From NCBI RefSeq assembly GCF_000714545.1, contig NZ_AUNB01000029.1:62001-126000 (forward strand): DNA of 64,000 bases. The letters run 5' to 3'. Both the position numbers and the translations under genes were made by a program. The notes below the pieces were generated by a model. It was not told the DNA's origin. It saw only the letters and a program-made list of their open reading frames with translations, and made no database searches. Source of the DNA: Thioclava indica. Its GTDB lineage: Bacteria; Pseudomonadota; Alphaproteobacteria; Rhodobacterales; Rhodobacteraceae. This document shows, one piece after another, positions 35,115 to 44,908 of this stretch; within the stretch, counting starts at the first letter, position 1, and each line of letters starts with the position of its first letter.

Positions 35115-36695
35115 ATGACGGGTGTTTTGACCGAAGACGGGGTGTTTGTGGGCGGTGGCGGTGAAGGCTACGGCGTGCCGCAGCAGCTGACGTTGAAATA
35201 TGGCAACCGTCACGGGCTGATCGCGGGGGCGACCGGCACGGGCAAAACGGTCACGCTGCAAATTCTGGCCGAGGGCTTTTCCAGCGCGGGCGTGCCGGTG
35301 TTTATGGCCGATGTAAAAGGGGATTTGTCGGGAATCGCGGCGGCAGGGTCTGAAACGGGCAAGCTGCACAAACCCTTTATGGAGCGCGCAGAGACTATTG
35401 GATTTGACTTGAACTACCGCAGCTATCCCACTGTTTTCTGGGATATGTTTGGCAAAAAGGGTCACCCGGTGCGCACCACAGTGTCCGAGATGGGGCCGCT
35501 TCTGCTGAGCCGTCTTTTGGGGCTGAACGATACGCAGGAAGGCGCGCTGAATATTGCCTTCCATCTGGCCGATAAAGAGGGTCTGGCGCTGCTCGATCTG
35601 GATGATCTGCGTGCGATGCTGCGCCATGTCGGCGAGCAGGCCAAGGAAATCGCGCTGGAGTATGGCAATGTCGATGTGCGCTCGGTCGGGGCGATCCAGC
35701 GCCAGCTTTTGGTGCTGGAAAACCAAGGCGGCGATCAGTTCTTTGGCGAACCTGCGCTGGAGCTGAGTGATCTAATCCGCACTGATTCCAATGGCATGGG
35801 CCAGATCAACCTGCTGGCCGCCGATCAACTGATGGCAAGCCCGCAGCTTTACGCGACCTTCCTTTTGTGGCTGCTGTCGGAGCTGTTCGAAGAACTGCCC
35901 GAGGTCGGCAACCCCGATAAGCCCAAGTTGGTTTTCTTCTTCGACGAGGCGCATCTGCTGTTTGACGACGCGCCCAAAGCGATGGTGGACAAGGTCGAGC
36001 AGGTCGCGCGGCTGATCCGCTCCAAAGGGGTCGGGGTGTATTTCATTACGCAAAACCCGACCGATGTGCCCGATGGCATCCTCAGCCAGCTTGGCAATCG
36101 GGTGCAGCACGCGCTGCGCGCTTTTACCGCACGCGATCAGCGTGATCTCAAACGCGCCGCCGAAAATTACCGCACCAATCCGCGCTTTGACACGGAAATT
36201 GCGATCAAAGAGGTCGGCACCGGAGAGGCTGTGACCTCGTTCCTGCAATCCAAGGGTGTGCCGGGCGTCGTCGAGCGCACTTTGGTGCGCCCGCCGCAAT
36301 CGCGCCTCGGCCCGCTCACCGATGCCGAGCGCGCCGATGTCATGGCCAATTCCGGTTTTGGTGCGAAATATGACACCACGGTCGATCGCGACTCGGCGCA
36401 GGAAATTCTGGCGCGTCGGGCGGATGCGGCGGCGAAAGAAGCCGCCGAGGCCGAGGCCAAAGCGAGCGCGCAATCGGGGGCGGCAAGCAAGCTGGATGAC
36501 AGCTTTGCCGAGTTCAACAACGCCCGCCGGGACGAGCCTGCAAGCAAAGCCAAGCCACGCAAAACCTCTACGCGATCCAGCCGGTCTGATTCGGTTGTGA
36601 CGACCTTTGGGAAATCTTTGGCGCGCCAACTTGGCACCAAAACCGGGCAGGCGCTGGTGCGCGGGGTGCTGGGGTCGCTGTTCAAATCGCGCTAG
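35115..36695 (+). CDS. HerA-like ATPase (DUF853 / YjgR family)
   Basis: A 526-residue AAA-type ATPase. A short N-terminal beta segment (DGVFVGGGGEGYGVPQQLTL) leads to Walker A GATGTGKT (38-45), MADVKGDLSG, and Walker B LVFFFDEAHLLF, with QNPTDVPDGILSQLGNRVQHALRAFT as the sensor/arginine-finger region. A Lys/Ala-rich tail (about 430-526) is probably disordered. The family is related to HerA/FtsK translocases, but its physiological role is unknown. The frame is open back to a GTG at 34938, but that extension would run through the small-RNA gene and is unlike the family start. I therefore prefer ATG 35115, preceded by GAGG. It converges on a DUF6477 gene 3 bp away. Confidence 0.88.
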   Translation: MTGVLTEDGVFVGGGGEGYGVPQQLTLKYGNRHGLIAGATGTGKTVTLQILAEGFSSAGVPVFMADVKGDLSGIAAAGSETGKLHKPFMERAETIGFDLNYRSYPTVFWDMFGKKGHPVRTTVSEMGPLLLSRLLGLNDTQEGALNIAFHLADKEGLALLDLDDLRAMLRHVGEQAKEIALEYGNVDVRSVGAIQRQLLVLENQGGDQFFGEPALELSDLIRTDSNGMGQINLLAADQLMASPQLYATFLLWLLSELFEELPEVGNPDKPKLVFFFDEAHLLFDDAPKAMVDKVEQVARLIRSKGVGVYFITQNPTDVPDGILSQLGNRVQHALRAFTARDQRDLKRAAENYRTNPRFDTEIAIKEVGTGEAVTSFLQSKGVPGVVERTLVRPPQSRLGPLTDAERADVMANSGFGAKYDTTVDRDSAQEILARRADAAAKEAAEAEAKASAQSGAASKLDDSFAEFNNARRDEPASKAKPRKTSTRSSRSDSVVTTFGKSLARQLGTKTGQALVRGVLGSLFKSR

Positions 36696-36698
36696 CGG

Positions 36699-37019
36699 TC
36701 AGTGCAGGTTGGGCGCGCGGGACAACAGGCGAGACTCGGCCATGATTGCGATCAACAGATCAATCTGGCGGGTCAGAATATAGGTGGCCTCGCCCGCACG
36801 CCGCAGAGCGTCTTGGTCGGCTTCCATCTCGATCAACTGAAAAAGCGCCGCACCGGGGCGGGGCAGGTCGGGCGTACGCAACAAGCGTTTGAGATCGCGC
36901 TTGCGGCTATAATCCTGCACTCCGAAACGTGCGGCGCGCACCAAAAGCGGCGGGCGGCGCAACGCTTCGAGCGTCTGGCGCAGGTCTGGGATAAGCGGGG
37001 CGGTGATGGGCGCGGTCAT
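36699..37019 (-). CDS. DUF6477 family protein
   Basis: A 106-residue, mostly helical protein rich in Arg and Leu (LRQTLEALRRPPLLVRAARFGVQDYSRKRDLKRLL). I associate this pattern with DUF6477, a family restricted to Rhodobacterales with no known function. There is no signal peptide or membrane helix, so it is probably cytosolic, and its basic surface could bind nucleic acid, though that is a guess. ATG 37019 follows CAGGAG. It is divergent from the DUF6456 gene, another family of this order. Confidence 0.78.
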   Translation of the reverse strand: MTAPITAPLIPDLRQTLEALRRPPLLVRAARFGVQDYSRKRDLKRLLRTPDLPRPGAALFQLIEMEADQDALRRAGEATYILTRQIDLLIAIMAESRLLSRAPNLH

Positions 37020-37232
37020 GGCGATCTCCTGTCAATGATGGGGCACACCATGACTCAACCTATGCGTGTGTTGCGCGCGCCGGGGTTCCAGCGTTCGCCT
37101 TGCAAGGATTTGTTTAGGAAGTTTAAGGAATTCTTTCCTCTGCCCGATTTATTAACGAACGGGTAATCAAAGCAACTCACGGTTGTATGAAACGGACGCG
37201 CCGGTTAACCGCGGTGCTATCTGGGGGAACAC

Positions 37233-38369
37233 ATGAATTCGACCGCACCGGTCTTGGCGGATCTGCCCGCCTGGCTGCCTGACCACGCCCGGCTATACCT
37301 GCGCCATGTAGAGCAGGGCGTGCCAATCCGGGCGCTTGCACGGGCCGAAGGATGCGCTGCCTCGACCATTTTGCGCCGCGTGCGCCGGATCGAGGCACGG
37401 CGGGATGATCCGCTGGTCGATGAAGCATTGGCACGGCTCGGCCAGAGTGCCGTTCAAAGCGCTGCCAATGAACCTGCGCCCCCCCCTGCAACCGTCCCTG
37501 ATAAGGACGAACTGCCCATGACTGCCCCCTTCCGCCCCAGCGAAATCCCCGCCGATGAAACGACCCTGCTGCGCGAGGCCAAGCGCATCCTGCGCCGTCT
37601 GTGTGAACCCACCGCGCTGCTCATTGTCGCGGCAGATATGGACAAATCGGTGGTGCTGCGCGGCACGGTGCGCACGGCGGTGCTGGAACGCGCCGTTGCG
37701 CAGGCGTTTGCGCTGAAAGACTGGATCGAGGTGGCGCATGTGGGCCGCGTCACCAGCTATCGCGTAACGCAGGCAGGGCGCGCGGCGCTTAAGCGTTTAC
37801 TCGAACAAGATCAACCTGTTGTCGGTGAAAGTGAAGACGACGCGCAGCCCTTTGGTGCCCAACATCGCAGCTTTGATACGCGCGAAACCGTTGCGCCCGA
37901 TGGCCAGCGCCGCCGGATGCGGGTCAACCTTGCCGAAAGCCCTCTGGGCGTGCTGGCGCGGCGGCGTGACAAGCATGGTGCGCCGTTTCTAAGCGCCGAG
38001 TTGGTCGCCGCCGGCGAGCAGCTACGCGAGGATTTCGAGCTGGCGCAGATGGGGCCGCGCGTCGGGCAGAACTGGGAACGCTTTTTGACCGGTGGCGGCG
38101 GGCGCGGGCAATATCGTCCCGATCTGACGCAAGGTGGTGGCGGGTCGGAGCGCGCGCGTGAACGCGTTGCCCTAGCGTTGCGTGATCTTGGGCCCGGGCT
38201 TGGCGATATGGCGCTGCGCTGCTGTTGCTTCCTTGAAGGGTTGGAGACAGCAGAAAAGCGGCTGGGCTGGTCGGCGCGCTCGGGCAAAATCGTGCTGCGC
38301 ATCGCTTTGCAGCGCCTCAAGCAGCATTATGACGAAACCTATGGCGGCGCGAGCCCGATGATCGGATGA
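37233..38369 (+). CDS. DUF6456 protein with helix-turn-helix segments
   Basis: A 378-residue cytosolic protein. The N-terminal 60 residues (YLRHVEQGVPIRALARAEGCAASTILRRVRRIEARR) read as a helix-turn-helix of the repeated-sensing type. A second winged-helix-like region is at about 110-190 (KRILRRLCEPTALLIVAAD...SYRVTQAGRAALKRLL). The conserved C-terminal DUF6456 region (about 225-375) includes ESPLGVLARRRDKHGAPFLS and ends with another HTH-like segment (LETAEKRLGWSARSGKIVLRIALQRLKQHY). It is probably a DNA-binding regulator of Rhodobacterales; targets are unknown. ATG 37233 has GGGGGAA upstream. A terminator and a palindromic repeat follow. Confidence 0.82.
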   Translation: MNSTAPVLADLPAWLPDHARLYLRHVEQGVPIRALARAEGCAASTILRRVRRIEARRDDPLVDEALARLGQSAVQSAANEPAPPPATVPDKDELPMTAPFRPSEIPADETTLLREAKRILRRLCEPTALLIVAADMDKSVVLRGTVRTAVLERAVAQAFALKDWIEVAHVGRVTSYRVTQAGRAALKRLLEQDQPVVGESEDDAQPFGAQHRSFDTRETVAPDGQRRRMRVNLAESPLGVLARRRDKHGAPFLSAELVAAGEQLREDFELAQMGPRVGQNWERFLTGGGGRGQYRPDLTQGGGGSERARERVALALRDLGPGLGDMALRCCCFLEGLETAEKRLGWSARSGKIVLRIALQRLKQHYDETYGGASPMIG

Positions 38370-38375
38370 GGGGAG

Positions 38376-38396
38376 AGAGGGGCGCTGCCCCTCTTT
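38376..38396 (+). terminator. Terminator after the DUF6456 gene
   Basis: AGAGGGGC and GCCCCTCT form an 8-bp stem with a GCT loop followed by TT, 7 bp after the stop codon. The U-run is short, so efficiency is uncertain. Confidence 0.6.
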
Positions 38397-38410
38397 GCTG
38401 CGCAAATTCA

Positions 38411-38504
38411 CCCCGGGATATTTAGGTCAAGAGGAAGATCATAACGCGTTTACTTCCTCTTGACGAAAATATCCCGCGGGGGTCCGGGGGCGCGAAGCCC
38501 CCGG
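38411..38504. repeat. Palindromic repeat pair plus GC hairpin between convergent genes
   Basis: A block CCCCGGGATATTTAGGTC...GAGGAAG (38411-38437) is repeated in inverted orientation at 38453-38482, separated by 15 bp, so the whole forms a long cruciform-capable palindrome. It is followed by a separate 8-bp hairpin CCGGGGGC/GCCCCCGG (38484-38504). A third copy of the block lies at 50103-50130. It is most likely a REP-like 3'-end element that protects or terminates the two converging transcripts. Confidence 0.8.
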
Positions 38505-38510
38505 CGCTCG

Positions 38511-39887
38511 TCATTTGGCGATACGATCCAGAATCCGCGCCCAAGACCGGATGCCTTTATGAAAGCTTTTCACATCGTATTTCTCGTTGGGCGAGTGGAT
38601 TGCGTCATCATCATTGGCAAACCCGATCAGCATCGCATCCATCCCCAGGATCGACTTGAAGTAATAGGCAATCGGGATCGAGCCGCCCATGCCGGTGATT
38701 ACGGCCTCACGATCCCATTCATCCGACAGCGCCTGACGGGCCTGTTCGAATTCGGGGCGGTCGGTGTTCATCACCGCAGCCGGCGCACCATCAAGATCGT
38801 TATCCCAGCTGATCTTGGCATCGGTGGGCAGTCGGGCTTCGACATGGGCGCGCAGGACTTTGCGCACATGATCGGGGTCCATATCGCCCACAAGCCGGCA
38901 GGTGATCTTGCAATGTGCCTCTGCGGGGATCACGGTTTTCGACCCTGCACCCTGATAACCGCCCCACAATCCGTTGATTTCCAACGTCGGGCGCGCCCAT
39001 TGCTGTTCAAGTGCGGAGTATCCCGCCTCGCCATGCGCCTGTGTCATGCCGACGCTGGACAGATACTCATACTCGTCAAAGCCGCAGGTTTTCCACGCGT
39101 CTAGCTGCTCGGGCGCGACTTCGTGCACGCCGTCATAAAAGCCGTCAATCGCAACTCGACCCTGATCGTCGTGAAAGCTGGCGATGATCTTGGAAATCTC
39201 GCGCAGCGGGTTCAGGGCGGGGCCGCCGTAATGGCCAGAATGCAGATCAATGCGCGGCCCGCGCAGAGTAAACTCATCCTTAAGCATCCCGCGCAACTGA
39301 CCCGCAATCGAGGGCACACCGGGTGAGACCATCGAGGTGTCGCAGATCAGCGCCAGATCGCAGGTCAATTCTTCGGCATTGTCTTTCATGAACGGGATCA
39401 GCGAGGGCGAGCCTGATTCCTCTTCGCCCTCAAGGAAGATCGTCAAATTGCCGGGCAGGGTGCCATTTACCGCTTTATAGGCACGGCAGGCTTCGATGAA
39501 GGTCATCAACTGACCCTTGTCATCGGACGCGCCGCGCCCCCGGATCACGCGCCCCTTGGGAGTGTCCTGAATCTCGGGCTCAAACGGGGGGGTATCCCAC
39601 AGCTCCAGCGGGTCAACGGGCTGCACATCATAGTGGCCGTAAAACAGCAGACGCGGGCCTTCGCCCCGGTGATGTGCCACCACCATCGGATGGCCGGGCG
39701 TGGGGCGAAGCTCTGCCTCAAAGCCAAGAGAATTCAATTCCTTGACCATCCATTCGGCGGCGTCTTTCGTTTCGGATTTATACGCGGGATCGGTGGAAAT
39801 AGAGCGGATGCGCAGCAGATCAAACAGCCGCGTCATTGCGTCTTCCAGACCGGAATCGATTTCGGTTAGCACGTCGTTCAGACCCAT
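38511..39887 (-). CDS. M20-family dipeptidase/peptidase
   Basis: A 458-residue cytosolic di-zinc peptidase. Metal and catalytic residues are recognisable: GHYDVQPVDP (His, Asp), GASDDKGQ (bridging Asp), EGEEESGSP (general-base Glu and metal Glu), LICDTSM (Asp) and the C-terminal IHSPNEKY (His). A dimerisation domain (about 205-355) interrupts the catalytic domain. Length fits the carnosinase-like M20 group, which hydrolyses dipeptides with broad specificity. ATG 39887 follows AAAGGAGG; the longer frame to 39995 lacks support. It is divergent from hemA with about 220 bp between them. Confidence 0.93.
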   Translation of the reverse strand: MGLNDVLTEIDSGLEDAMTRLFDLLRIRSISTDPAYKSETKDAAEWMVKELNSLGFEAELRPTPGHPMVVAHHRGEGPRLLFYGHYDVQPVDPLELWDTPPFEPEIQDTPKGRVIRGRGASDDKGQLMTFIEACRAYKAVNGTLPGNLTIFLEGEEESGSPSLIPFMKDNAEELTCDLALICDTSMVSPGVPSIAGQLRGMLKDEFTLRGPRIDLHSGHYGGPALNPLREISKIIASFHDDQGRVAIDGFYDGVHEVAPEQLDAWKTCGFDEYEYLSSVGMTQAHGEAGYSALEQQWARPTLEINGLWGGYQGAGSKTVIPAEAHCKITCRLVGDMDPDHVRKVLRAHVEARLPTDAKISWDNDLDGAPAAVMNTDRPEFEQARQALSDEWDREAVITGMGGSIPIAYYFKSILGMDAMLIGFANDDDAIHSPNEKYDVKSFHKGIRSWARILDRIAK

Positions 39888-40030
39888 TCGGACCTCCTTT
39901 GTTTTGCCATAGCGTAAGGCGCCACGCGGCACTGTCCAGAGCGGCTGACGCGAGGGTGTGACAAATTGTGTAAAATGAATGTTTGCTTTTCGCACATCTT
40001 TTAGACATTTTCACCCCTCGAGTGAGGAAT

Positions 40031-40044
40031 TTGACATCAGTCAA
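40031..40044. promoter_or_regulatory. FnrL-type box upstream of hemA
   Basis: TTGAC-ATCA-GTCAA is a perfect dyad matching the FNR-family consensus TTGAY-N4-RTCAA in every fixed position. It lies 65 bp before the hemA start, a distance suited to activation. Rhodobacter hemA is known to be controlled by FnrL in response to low oxygen, so the same control is likely here. Confidence 0.8.
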
Positions 40045-40108
40045 AGTAACGCTTGTTTAGTCTCTCTAGGACTAACCCCAGCGAACGGAATAGCAAGGGA
40101 TGCGCAAG

Positions 40109-41338
40109 ATGGATTATGACAAGGGTCTCGATCAGGCGATTGGCAAGCTGCACGCCGAGGGTCGCTACCGCGTCTTTATCGATATCGAGCGGGAGAAGGG
40201 CGCATTTCCAAAGGCCGTCTGGACCAAGGAAGACGGCACCCAGAAAGACATCACCATCTGGTGTGGCAACGACTATCTCGGGATGGGTCAAAACCCGGTC
40301 GTTCTGGACGCAATGCATGAGGCGCTGGATGCCACGGGCGCAGGCTCGGGTGGCACGCGCAACATCTCGGGCACCACGGTGTATCACAAACGTCTGGAAA
40401 CCGAGATCGCCGATCTGCACGGCAAGGAACAGGCGCTGGTGTTTTCCTCGGCCTATATCGCCAATGACGCAACGCTGAGCACCTTGCACAAGCTGTTTCC
40501 CGGCCTGATCATTTATTCCGACGCGCTGAACCACGCCTCAATGATCGAGGGGATCAAGCGCAACGGCGGTGAAAAGCGCATCTTTCGCCACAACGACGTG
40601 GCGCATCTGCGCGAATTGCTGGCCGCTGATGCCCCCGACGTACCCAAACTGATCGCGTTTGAGTCGGTCTATTCGATGGATGGCGATTTCGGCCCGATTT
40701 CCGAGATTTGCGATCTCGCCGAAGAATTCAACGCGCTGACTTACCTTGATGAGGTGCACGCTGTTGGCATGTATGGCCCGCGCGGGGCCGGTATTGCCGA
40801 AAAGCTGGGCGAGATGGATCGCATCGACATTTTCAACGGCACGCTGGGCAAGGCATTTGGCGTGTTTGGCGGCTATATCGCGACCAGTGCCAAGATGGTG
40901 GATGCGGTGCGTTCCTATGCGCCGGGCTTTATCTTTACCACTTCGATCCCGCCAGCAATTGCAGCGGGTGCGGCGGCCTCGATCGCGTTTCTCAAGACGG
41001 CGGCGGGGCAAGAGCTGCGTGATAAGCAGCAGCTCCACGCCAAGGTGCTGAAAATGCGCCTGAAAGCGATGGGGATGCCGATCATTGATCATGGCAGCCA
41101 TATTGTGCCGGTGATCATTGGCGATCCCAAGCACACCAAGGCGCTTTCGGACATGCTGCTTGAGGAATTCGGCGTCTATGTGCAGCCGATCAACTTCCCC
41201 ACCGTGCCCCGCGGGACCGAGCGTTTGCGTTTTACTCCCTCGCCGGTGCACGACCTTGGGATGATCGATGGATTGGTCAAGGGCATCGATCAGCTCTGGT
41301 CGCGTTGTGAGCTAAATCGCGCCGAAGCATCAGCTTAA
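40109..41338 (+). CDS. hemA: 5-aminolevulinate synthase
   Basis: A 409-residue PLP enzyme that condenses glycine and succinyl-CoA to 5-aminolevulinate, the first step of haem synthesis by the C4 (Shemin) pathway typical of alphaproteobacteria. [47 protein letters not shown] and the PLP lysine, Lys 248 ([14 protein letters not shown]), are all present. The lysine number equals that of Rhodobacter HemA. I place the start at ATG 40109 ([10 protein letters not shown]), 9 bases after AAGGG, because Rhodobacter HemA begins the same way; an ATG three codons earlier overlaps its own ribosome site. An FnrL-like box lies upstream, matching the haem demand of an octahaem reductase. Confidence 0.97.
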   Translation: MDYDKGLDQAIGKLHAEGRYRVFIDIEREKGAFPKAVWTKEDGTQKDITIWCGNDYLGMGQNPVVLDAMHEALDATGAGSGGTRNISGTTVYHKRLETEIADLHGKEQALVFSSAYIANDATLSTLHKLFPGLIIYSDALNHASMIEGIKRNGGEKRIFRHNDVAHLRELLAADAPDVPKLIAFESVYSMDGDFGPISEICDLAEEFNALTYLDEVHAVGMYGPRGAGIAEKLGEMDRIDIFNGTLGKAFGVFGGYIATSAKMVDAVRSYAPGFIFTTSIPPAIAAGAAASIAFLKTAAGQELRDKQQLHAKVLKMRLKAMGMPIIDHGSHIVPVIIGDPKHTKALSDMLLEEFGVYVQPINFPTVPRGTERLRFTPSPVHDLGMIDGLVKGIDQLWSRCELNRAEASA

Positions 41339-41457
41339 CCGATTTCTGCAGGTGCACGGCTCTCCTGCTTGTGATAAGTCTTTCTTAATCGAAGTGGCTA
41401 TATGCCGCGAATCGAGTCAGGCAAAACGGGCAAAAAATTGGGGCAGGGACAAGCGGC

Positions 41458-42693
41458 ATGATCGGGCGGAGGGCGAAACCTTCGACGCAGGACGACGCTA
41501 AGCCGAAGGGCTTTGACGATTTCGAACTGCGCCTAGGCGATGTGATGCGGGGTGAGCGTGCAACGCTTGCGAAATCGCTTCTGGATGTTCAGCGTGAGCT
41601 GCGCATCAAAGCTGCCTATATTGCTGCCATTGAAAGTTGCGATATTGAGGCCTTCGATACGCCCTCGTTCATCGCAGGCTATGTGCGCTCTTACGCGCGC
41701 TATCTTGGCCTTGATCCCGAATGGGCGTTCCAACGGTTTTCAACCGAATCCGGCTATCAACCGATTCACGGGATGTCATCGGCAGCCTCTGGCCCCAAAC
41801 CGCAGCGCCATCCGAGTGATGTGGCCCATGCTTTGGCCAATCCGAACGCAACGTTTATCCCCAAGAAGAAGGCGCTTTGGTCGCAGATCGAACCGCGCGC
41901 CGTTGGGTCACTGATGGTTCTGGCCCTGATCGCAGGCGGGATTGGCTACGGTGGCTGGACCGTCTTGCAAGAGGTGCAGCGCGTGCAACTGTCCCCGGTT
42001 GATCAGGCTCCCGGTGTGGTGGCCGATCTTGATCCGCTTGATTCGGTGACGCAGGTCGCGCAAACCGACACGCTGCCCGACACGCCCCAGCCCGAGGCAA
42101 CGGACCGCATTTATCGCCCCGCTGCGCTGGATGCGCCGGTGTTGATTTCGCGCGATGGGCCGATTGCCTCGATTGATCCGAACGCGACGAATGGCTTGCT
42201 GCGTCAAGCTGCGGGCGCGATTGCCCCCGATCTGACGCCGAATTTCTCGGGCGTTGCGCCGGCTCAAGTGGCGAGTGCCGCTGGCCCTGAAGGCGACATC
42301 CAGTCGGCTGTTGCCAAAGCGCTTGGCGCGGATGCGCCGCAGGTGGTGGTGATGGCTGTGCGCCCGTCTTGGGTGCGCATCAAATCCGCCGATGGCGCGA
42401 CGATCTTTGAGAAAGTCATGGATGCGGGCGAACGTTTCGCGCTGCCCAAACTGGCCGAAGCGCCCAGCATGCGCACAGGCGAATCCGGCGCGATCTATTT
42501 CGCGGTCAACGGTGTGACGCATGGCCCGGTTGGCAAGCGTGGCGAAGTGACCAAGAACATCACGCTCTCGCCGAGCAATCTGGATGACAGCTATCCGGTC
42601 GCCGATCTGGGGCAGGATAAGGATCTGGCCAAGATGATCGCGGTGGCCGATGCTGGCCCGATCAGCGCCCAGTCCGAGGCCGCGCAGCAGTAA
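41458..42693 (+). CDS. RodZ-like helix-turn-helix membrane protein
   Basis: A 411-residue protein. A cytoplasmic N-terminal helix-turn-helix of the HTH_25 type (about 24-95: LGDVMRGERATLAKSLLDVQRELRIKAAYIAAIES...) leads to a single membrane helix (about 149-168), a Pro/Asp-rich periplasmic linker and a C-terminal DUF4115-like domain (about 300-372: VVVMAVRPSWVRIKSADGATIFEKVMDAGERF). This is the architecture of RodZ, which links MreB to the wall-building machinery in rod-shaped cells. It is immediately upstream of ispG, exactly as rodZ is in E. coli. The start is ATG 41458 after GGGGCAGGG. Confidence 0.87.
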   Translation: MIGRRAKPSTQDDAKPKGFDDFELRLGDVMRGERATLAKSLLDVQRELRIKAAYIAAIESCDIEAFDTPSFIAGYVRSYARYLGLDPEWAFQRFSTESGYQPIHGMSSAASGPKPQRHPSDVAHALANPNATFIPKKKALWSQIEPRAVGSLMVLALIAGGIGYGGWTVLQEVQRVQLSPVDQAPGVVADLDPLDSVTQVAQTDTLPDTPQPEATDRIYRPAALDAPVLISRDGPIASIDPNATNGLLRQAAGAIAPDLTPNFSGVAPAQVASAAGPEGDIQSAVAKALGADAPQVVVMAVRPSWVRIKSADGATIFEKVMDAGERFALPKLAEAPSMRTGESGAIYFAVNGVTHGPVGKRGEVTKNITLSPSNLDDSYPVADLGQDKDLAKMIAVADAGPISAQSEAAQQ

Positions 42694-42778
42694 ATAGCCG
42701 CTCACAATTGGTGCCCAAGCGTTGCGTCCGCGCAGGGCTTGGCCTATGTCTGGGGCGAAATCCGCAAAGGAGGGGGCG

Positions 42779-43900
42779 ATGTCGCTCAACCCGGTGCGCC
42801 CTTGGCGCAATATCTACCGCCGCAAATCTCGTCAGATCATGGTTGGCAACGTGCCCGTGGGGGGCGATGCGCCGATCAGCGTGCAGACGATGACCAATAC
42901 CGACAGCTCGGATGTGCGCGCGACGCTTGATCAGATCATCCGCGCCGCCGATGTGGGCGCTGATATCGTGCGTGTCTCGACGCCTGATGAATCAAGCACC
43001 CGTGCGCTGCGCGAGATTTGCCGCGAAAGCCCGGTGCCGATCGTGGCTGACATTCATTTCCACTACAAACGCGCGATTGAGGCGGCCGAGGCGGGCGCGG
43101 CCTGTCTGCGCATCAATCCGGGCAATATCGGTGATGCGTCGCGCGTGCGCGAGGTGGTCAAGGCGGCCAAGGATCACGGCTGTTCGATCCGCATCGGCGT
43201 GAACGCGGGCAGCCTTGAAAAGCACCTGCTGGAAAAATACGGCGAGCCATGCCCCGAGGCGATGGTGGAAAGCGGTCTCGATCATATCAAGCTACTGGAA
43301 GATAACGACTTTCACGAGTTCAAGATCTCGGTGAAGGCCTCGGACGTGTTCCTCGCCGCCGCCGCCTATCAAGGGCTGGCCGAGGCCACCGACGCGCCGA
43401 TCCATCTAGGGATTACCGAGGCAGGCGGGCTGGTCTCGGGCACCGTGAAATCGGCGATTGGTCTGGGTAATCTGCTGTGGATGGGCATTGGCGACACGTT
43501 GCGCGTCTCGTTGTCGGCGGATCCGGTTGAAGAGGTCAAAGTCGGGTTCGAAATCCTGAAATCACTTGGCCTGCGCACCCGTGGTGTGCAGATCATTTCC
43601 TGCCCAAGCTGCGCGCGTCAGGGCTTTGACGTGATCAAGACCGTCGAGGCGCTGGAGCAACGTCTGGAGCATATCAAGCAACCAATGAGCCTGTCGATTA
43701 TCGGCTGCGTGGTGAATGGTCCGGGCGAGGCGTTGATGACCGATCTTGGCTTTACCGGCGGTGGCGCCGGTTCGGGGATGGTCTATCTGGCGGGCAAGCA
43801 AAGCCACAAACTGTCCAACGATCAGATGATTGATCACATCGTGGAACTGGTGGAAAAACGCGCCGCCGAACTGGACGCCGCCCAAGACGCCGCCGAATAA
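42779..43900 (+). CDS. ispG: 4-hydroxy-3-methylbut-2-enyl diphosphate synthase, flavodoxin type
   Basis: A 373-residue iron-sulfur enzyme of the MEP pathway that converts MEcPP to HMBPP. A TIM-barrel N-terminal domain ([25 protein letters not shown]...) is followed by the C-terminal cluster-binding domain, with the [4Fe-4S] ligands in [13 protein letters not shown] (two Cys) and [11 protein letters not shown] (one Cys). ATG 42779 follows AAAGGAGG. It uses the same isoprenoid pathway as dxr at 15.8 kb. It follows the rodZ-like gene by 85 bp and ends at a double terminator. Confidence 0.96.
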   Translation: MSLNPVRPWRNIYRRKSRQIMVGNVPVGGDAPISVQTMTNTDSSDVRATLDQIIRAADVGADIVRVSTPDESSTRALREICRESPVPIVADIHFHYKRAIEAAEAGAACLRINPGNIGDASRVREVVKAAKDHGCSIRIGVNAGSLEKHLLEKYGEPCPEAMVESGLDHIKLLEDNDFHEFKISVKASDVFLAAAAYQGLAEATDAPIHLGITEAGGLVSGTVKSAIGLGNLLWMGIGDTLRVSLSADPVEEVKVGFEILKSLGLRTRGVQIISCPSCARQGFDVIKTVEALEQRLEHIKQPMSLSIIGCVVNGPGEALMTDLGFTGGGAGSGMVYLAGKQSHKLSNDQMIDHIVELVEKRAAELDAAQDAAE

Positions 43901-43910
43901 CCGCACGAAA

Positions 43911-43975
43911 AAACCGCAGACCTTTGTGCCTGCGGTTTCTGATCGGGTATACGGGGGGCTTGGCCCCCCGTTTTC
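43911..43975. terminator. Two terminator hairpins between ispG and the DsbA-like gene
   Basis: Hairpin 1 is AAACCGCAG / CTGCGGTTT (43911-43919 with 43930-43938). Hairpin 2 is ACGGGGGGC / GCCCCCCGT (43951-43959 with 43963-43971) followed by TTTCG. Flanking A and T runs make the first symmetric, so the pair can stop transcripts from both converging genes. Confidence 0.85.
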
Positions 43976-43984
43976 GTTTCGCGC

Positions 43985-44749
43985 TTACTTGTCGGCTTTG
44001 GCCTTGCGCTCTTCTGCCACGATCTGCGCCATCGCCGCTTCGGGCGCATAACCGCGCAGCAGTTGATCGCCGATTACAAAGCCGGGTGTGCCCGAAATCG
44101 CCATGCGTTGCGCAAGTTGGTAATTGGCGCGCAGCACGTCGCTGACGGAGTCTTCATTCATCCGCTTGAGGATCGCATCGGCGTCCAGCCCCTGATCCTT
44201 GGCCAGCTTGCTCAGGCTTCCGACGGTGAGATCGCCGCGCATGCTCATCAGCGCGTTATGCACCTTTTCATAGGCCGCATCGCCATCAAGCTGCTGCACC
44301 GCGACGGCAAAGCGCGAGCCCAGTTCGGATTGCTGCCCGAGGATCGGGAACTCTTTGATAATAAAACGGATATTGCCATCATTCTTAAGCAGGTCATTGA
44401 CCTCGCCGAACGCTTTTTTGCAATAGGTGCATTTGTAATCGGTGAATTCCACGATGGTGATATCGCCATCGGGATTACCACCGACCCAGCTATGACCATC
44501 CTCGAAAATGTCCTTGGCGTTGGTCTGGATCAGTTGCGCATCATTATCGGCCTGCTGGGCGCGCTGCTTGGATTCCAGCTCGTTGATCGCCTCGACCAGA
44601 ACTTGCGGATTGGCCATCAGATAGTCACGCACCGCGTCACCGAACTGGGCTTTTTGCGGCGCGCTCATTTTTGAGAAATCGAAGTCCTGCGCGGGCGCGG
44701 CGCTGGCAAGCGCGGCAAAGGCCGTGGCGGCCAAAAGGGTGCGGAGCAT
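43985..44749 (-). CDS. DsbA-family thiol:disulfide protein
   Basis: A 254-residue exported thioredoxin-fold protein. A signal peptide covers 1-20 (APA-QD). An N-terminal helical extension (about 25-85, MSAPQKAQFGDAVRDYLMANPQVLVEAINELESKQ) is of the type seen in ScsC/Com1-like oligomeric relatives. The active site C107-TY-C110 and the cis-Pro loop GTPG (Pro 223) are intact. It may introduce or shuffle disulfides in the periplasm. ATG 44749 is preceded by AAAGGAAA. It diverges from the aminotransferase gene. No dsbB is in the window. Confidence 0.9.
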   Translation of the reverse strand: MLRTLLAATAFAALASAAPAQDFDFSKMSAPQKAQFGDAVRDYLMANPQVLVEAINELESKQRAQQADNDAQLIQTNAKDIFEDGHSWVGGNPDGDITIVEFTDYKCTYCKKAFGEVNDLLKNDGNIRFIIKEFPILGQQSELGSRFAVAVQQLDGDAAYEKVHNALMSMRGDLTVGSLSKLAKDQGLDADAILKRMNEDSVSDVLRANYQLAQRMAISGTPGFVIGDQLLRGYAPEAAMAQIVAEERKAKADK

Positions 44750-44908
44750 CGGGCGTTTCCTTTGTTCGGTGCTGTTGCGCGTCAAACTGGCCTTTTGCGC
44801 GCGCAGGTTCAAGGGTTAGTGACAGCGGCTGGACGTTACAGCGCATTGACGGGGCAGGGCGCAGGGCCTAACCCGCCCCCGATCAGTCACGAAAACGGGA
44901 GAAACACC

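Noticed and set aside
39930-40030. PpsR-type TGT-N12-ACA sites upstream of hemA
   Set aside because: The nearest candidate has an 11-bp spacer and another ends in ACG, so neither fits. There is no other sign of photosynthesis genes in the window.
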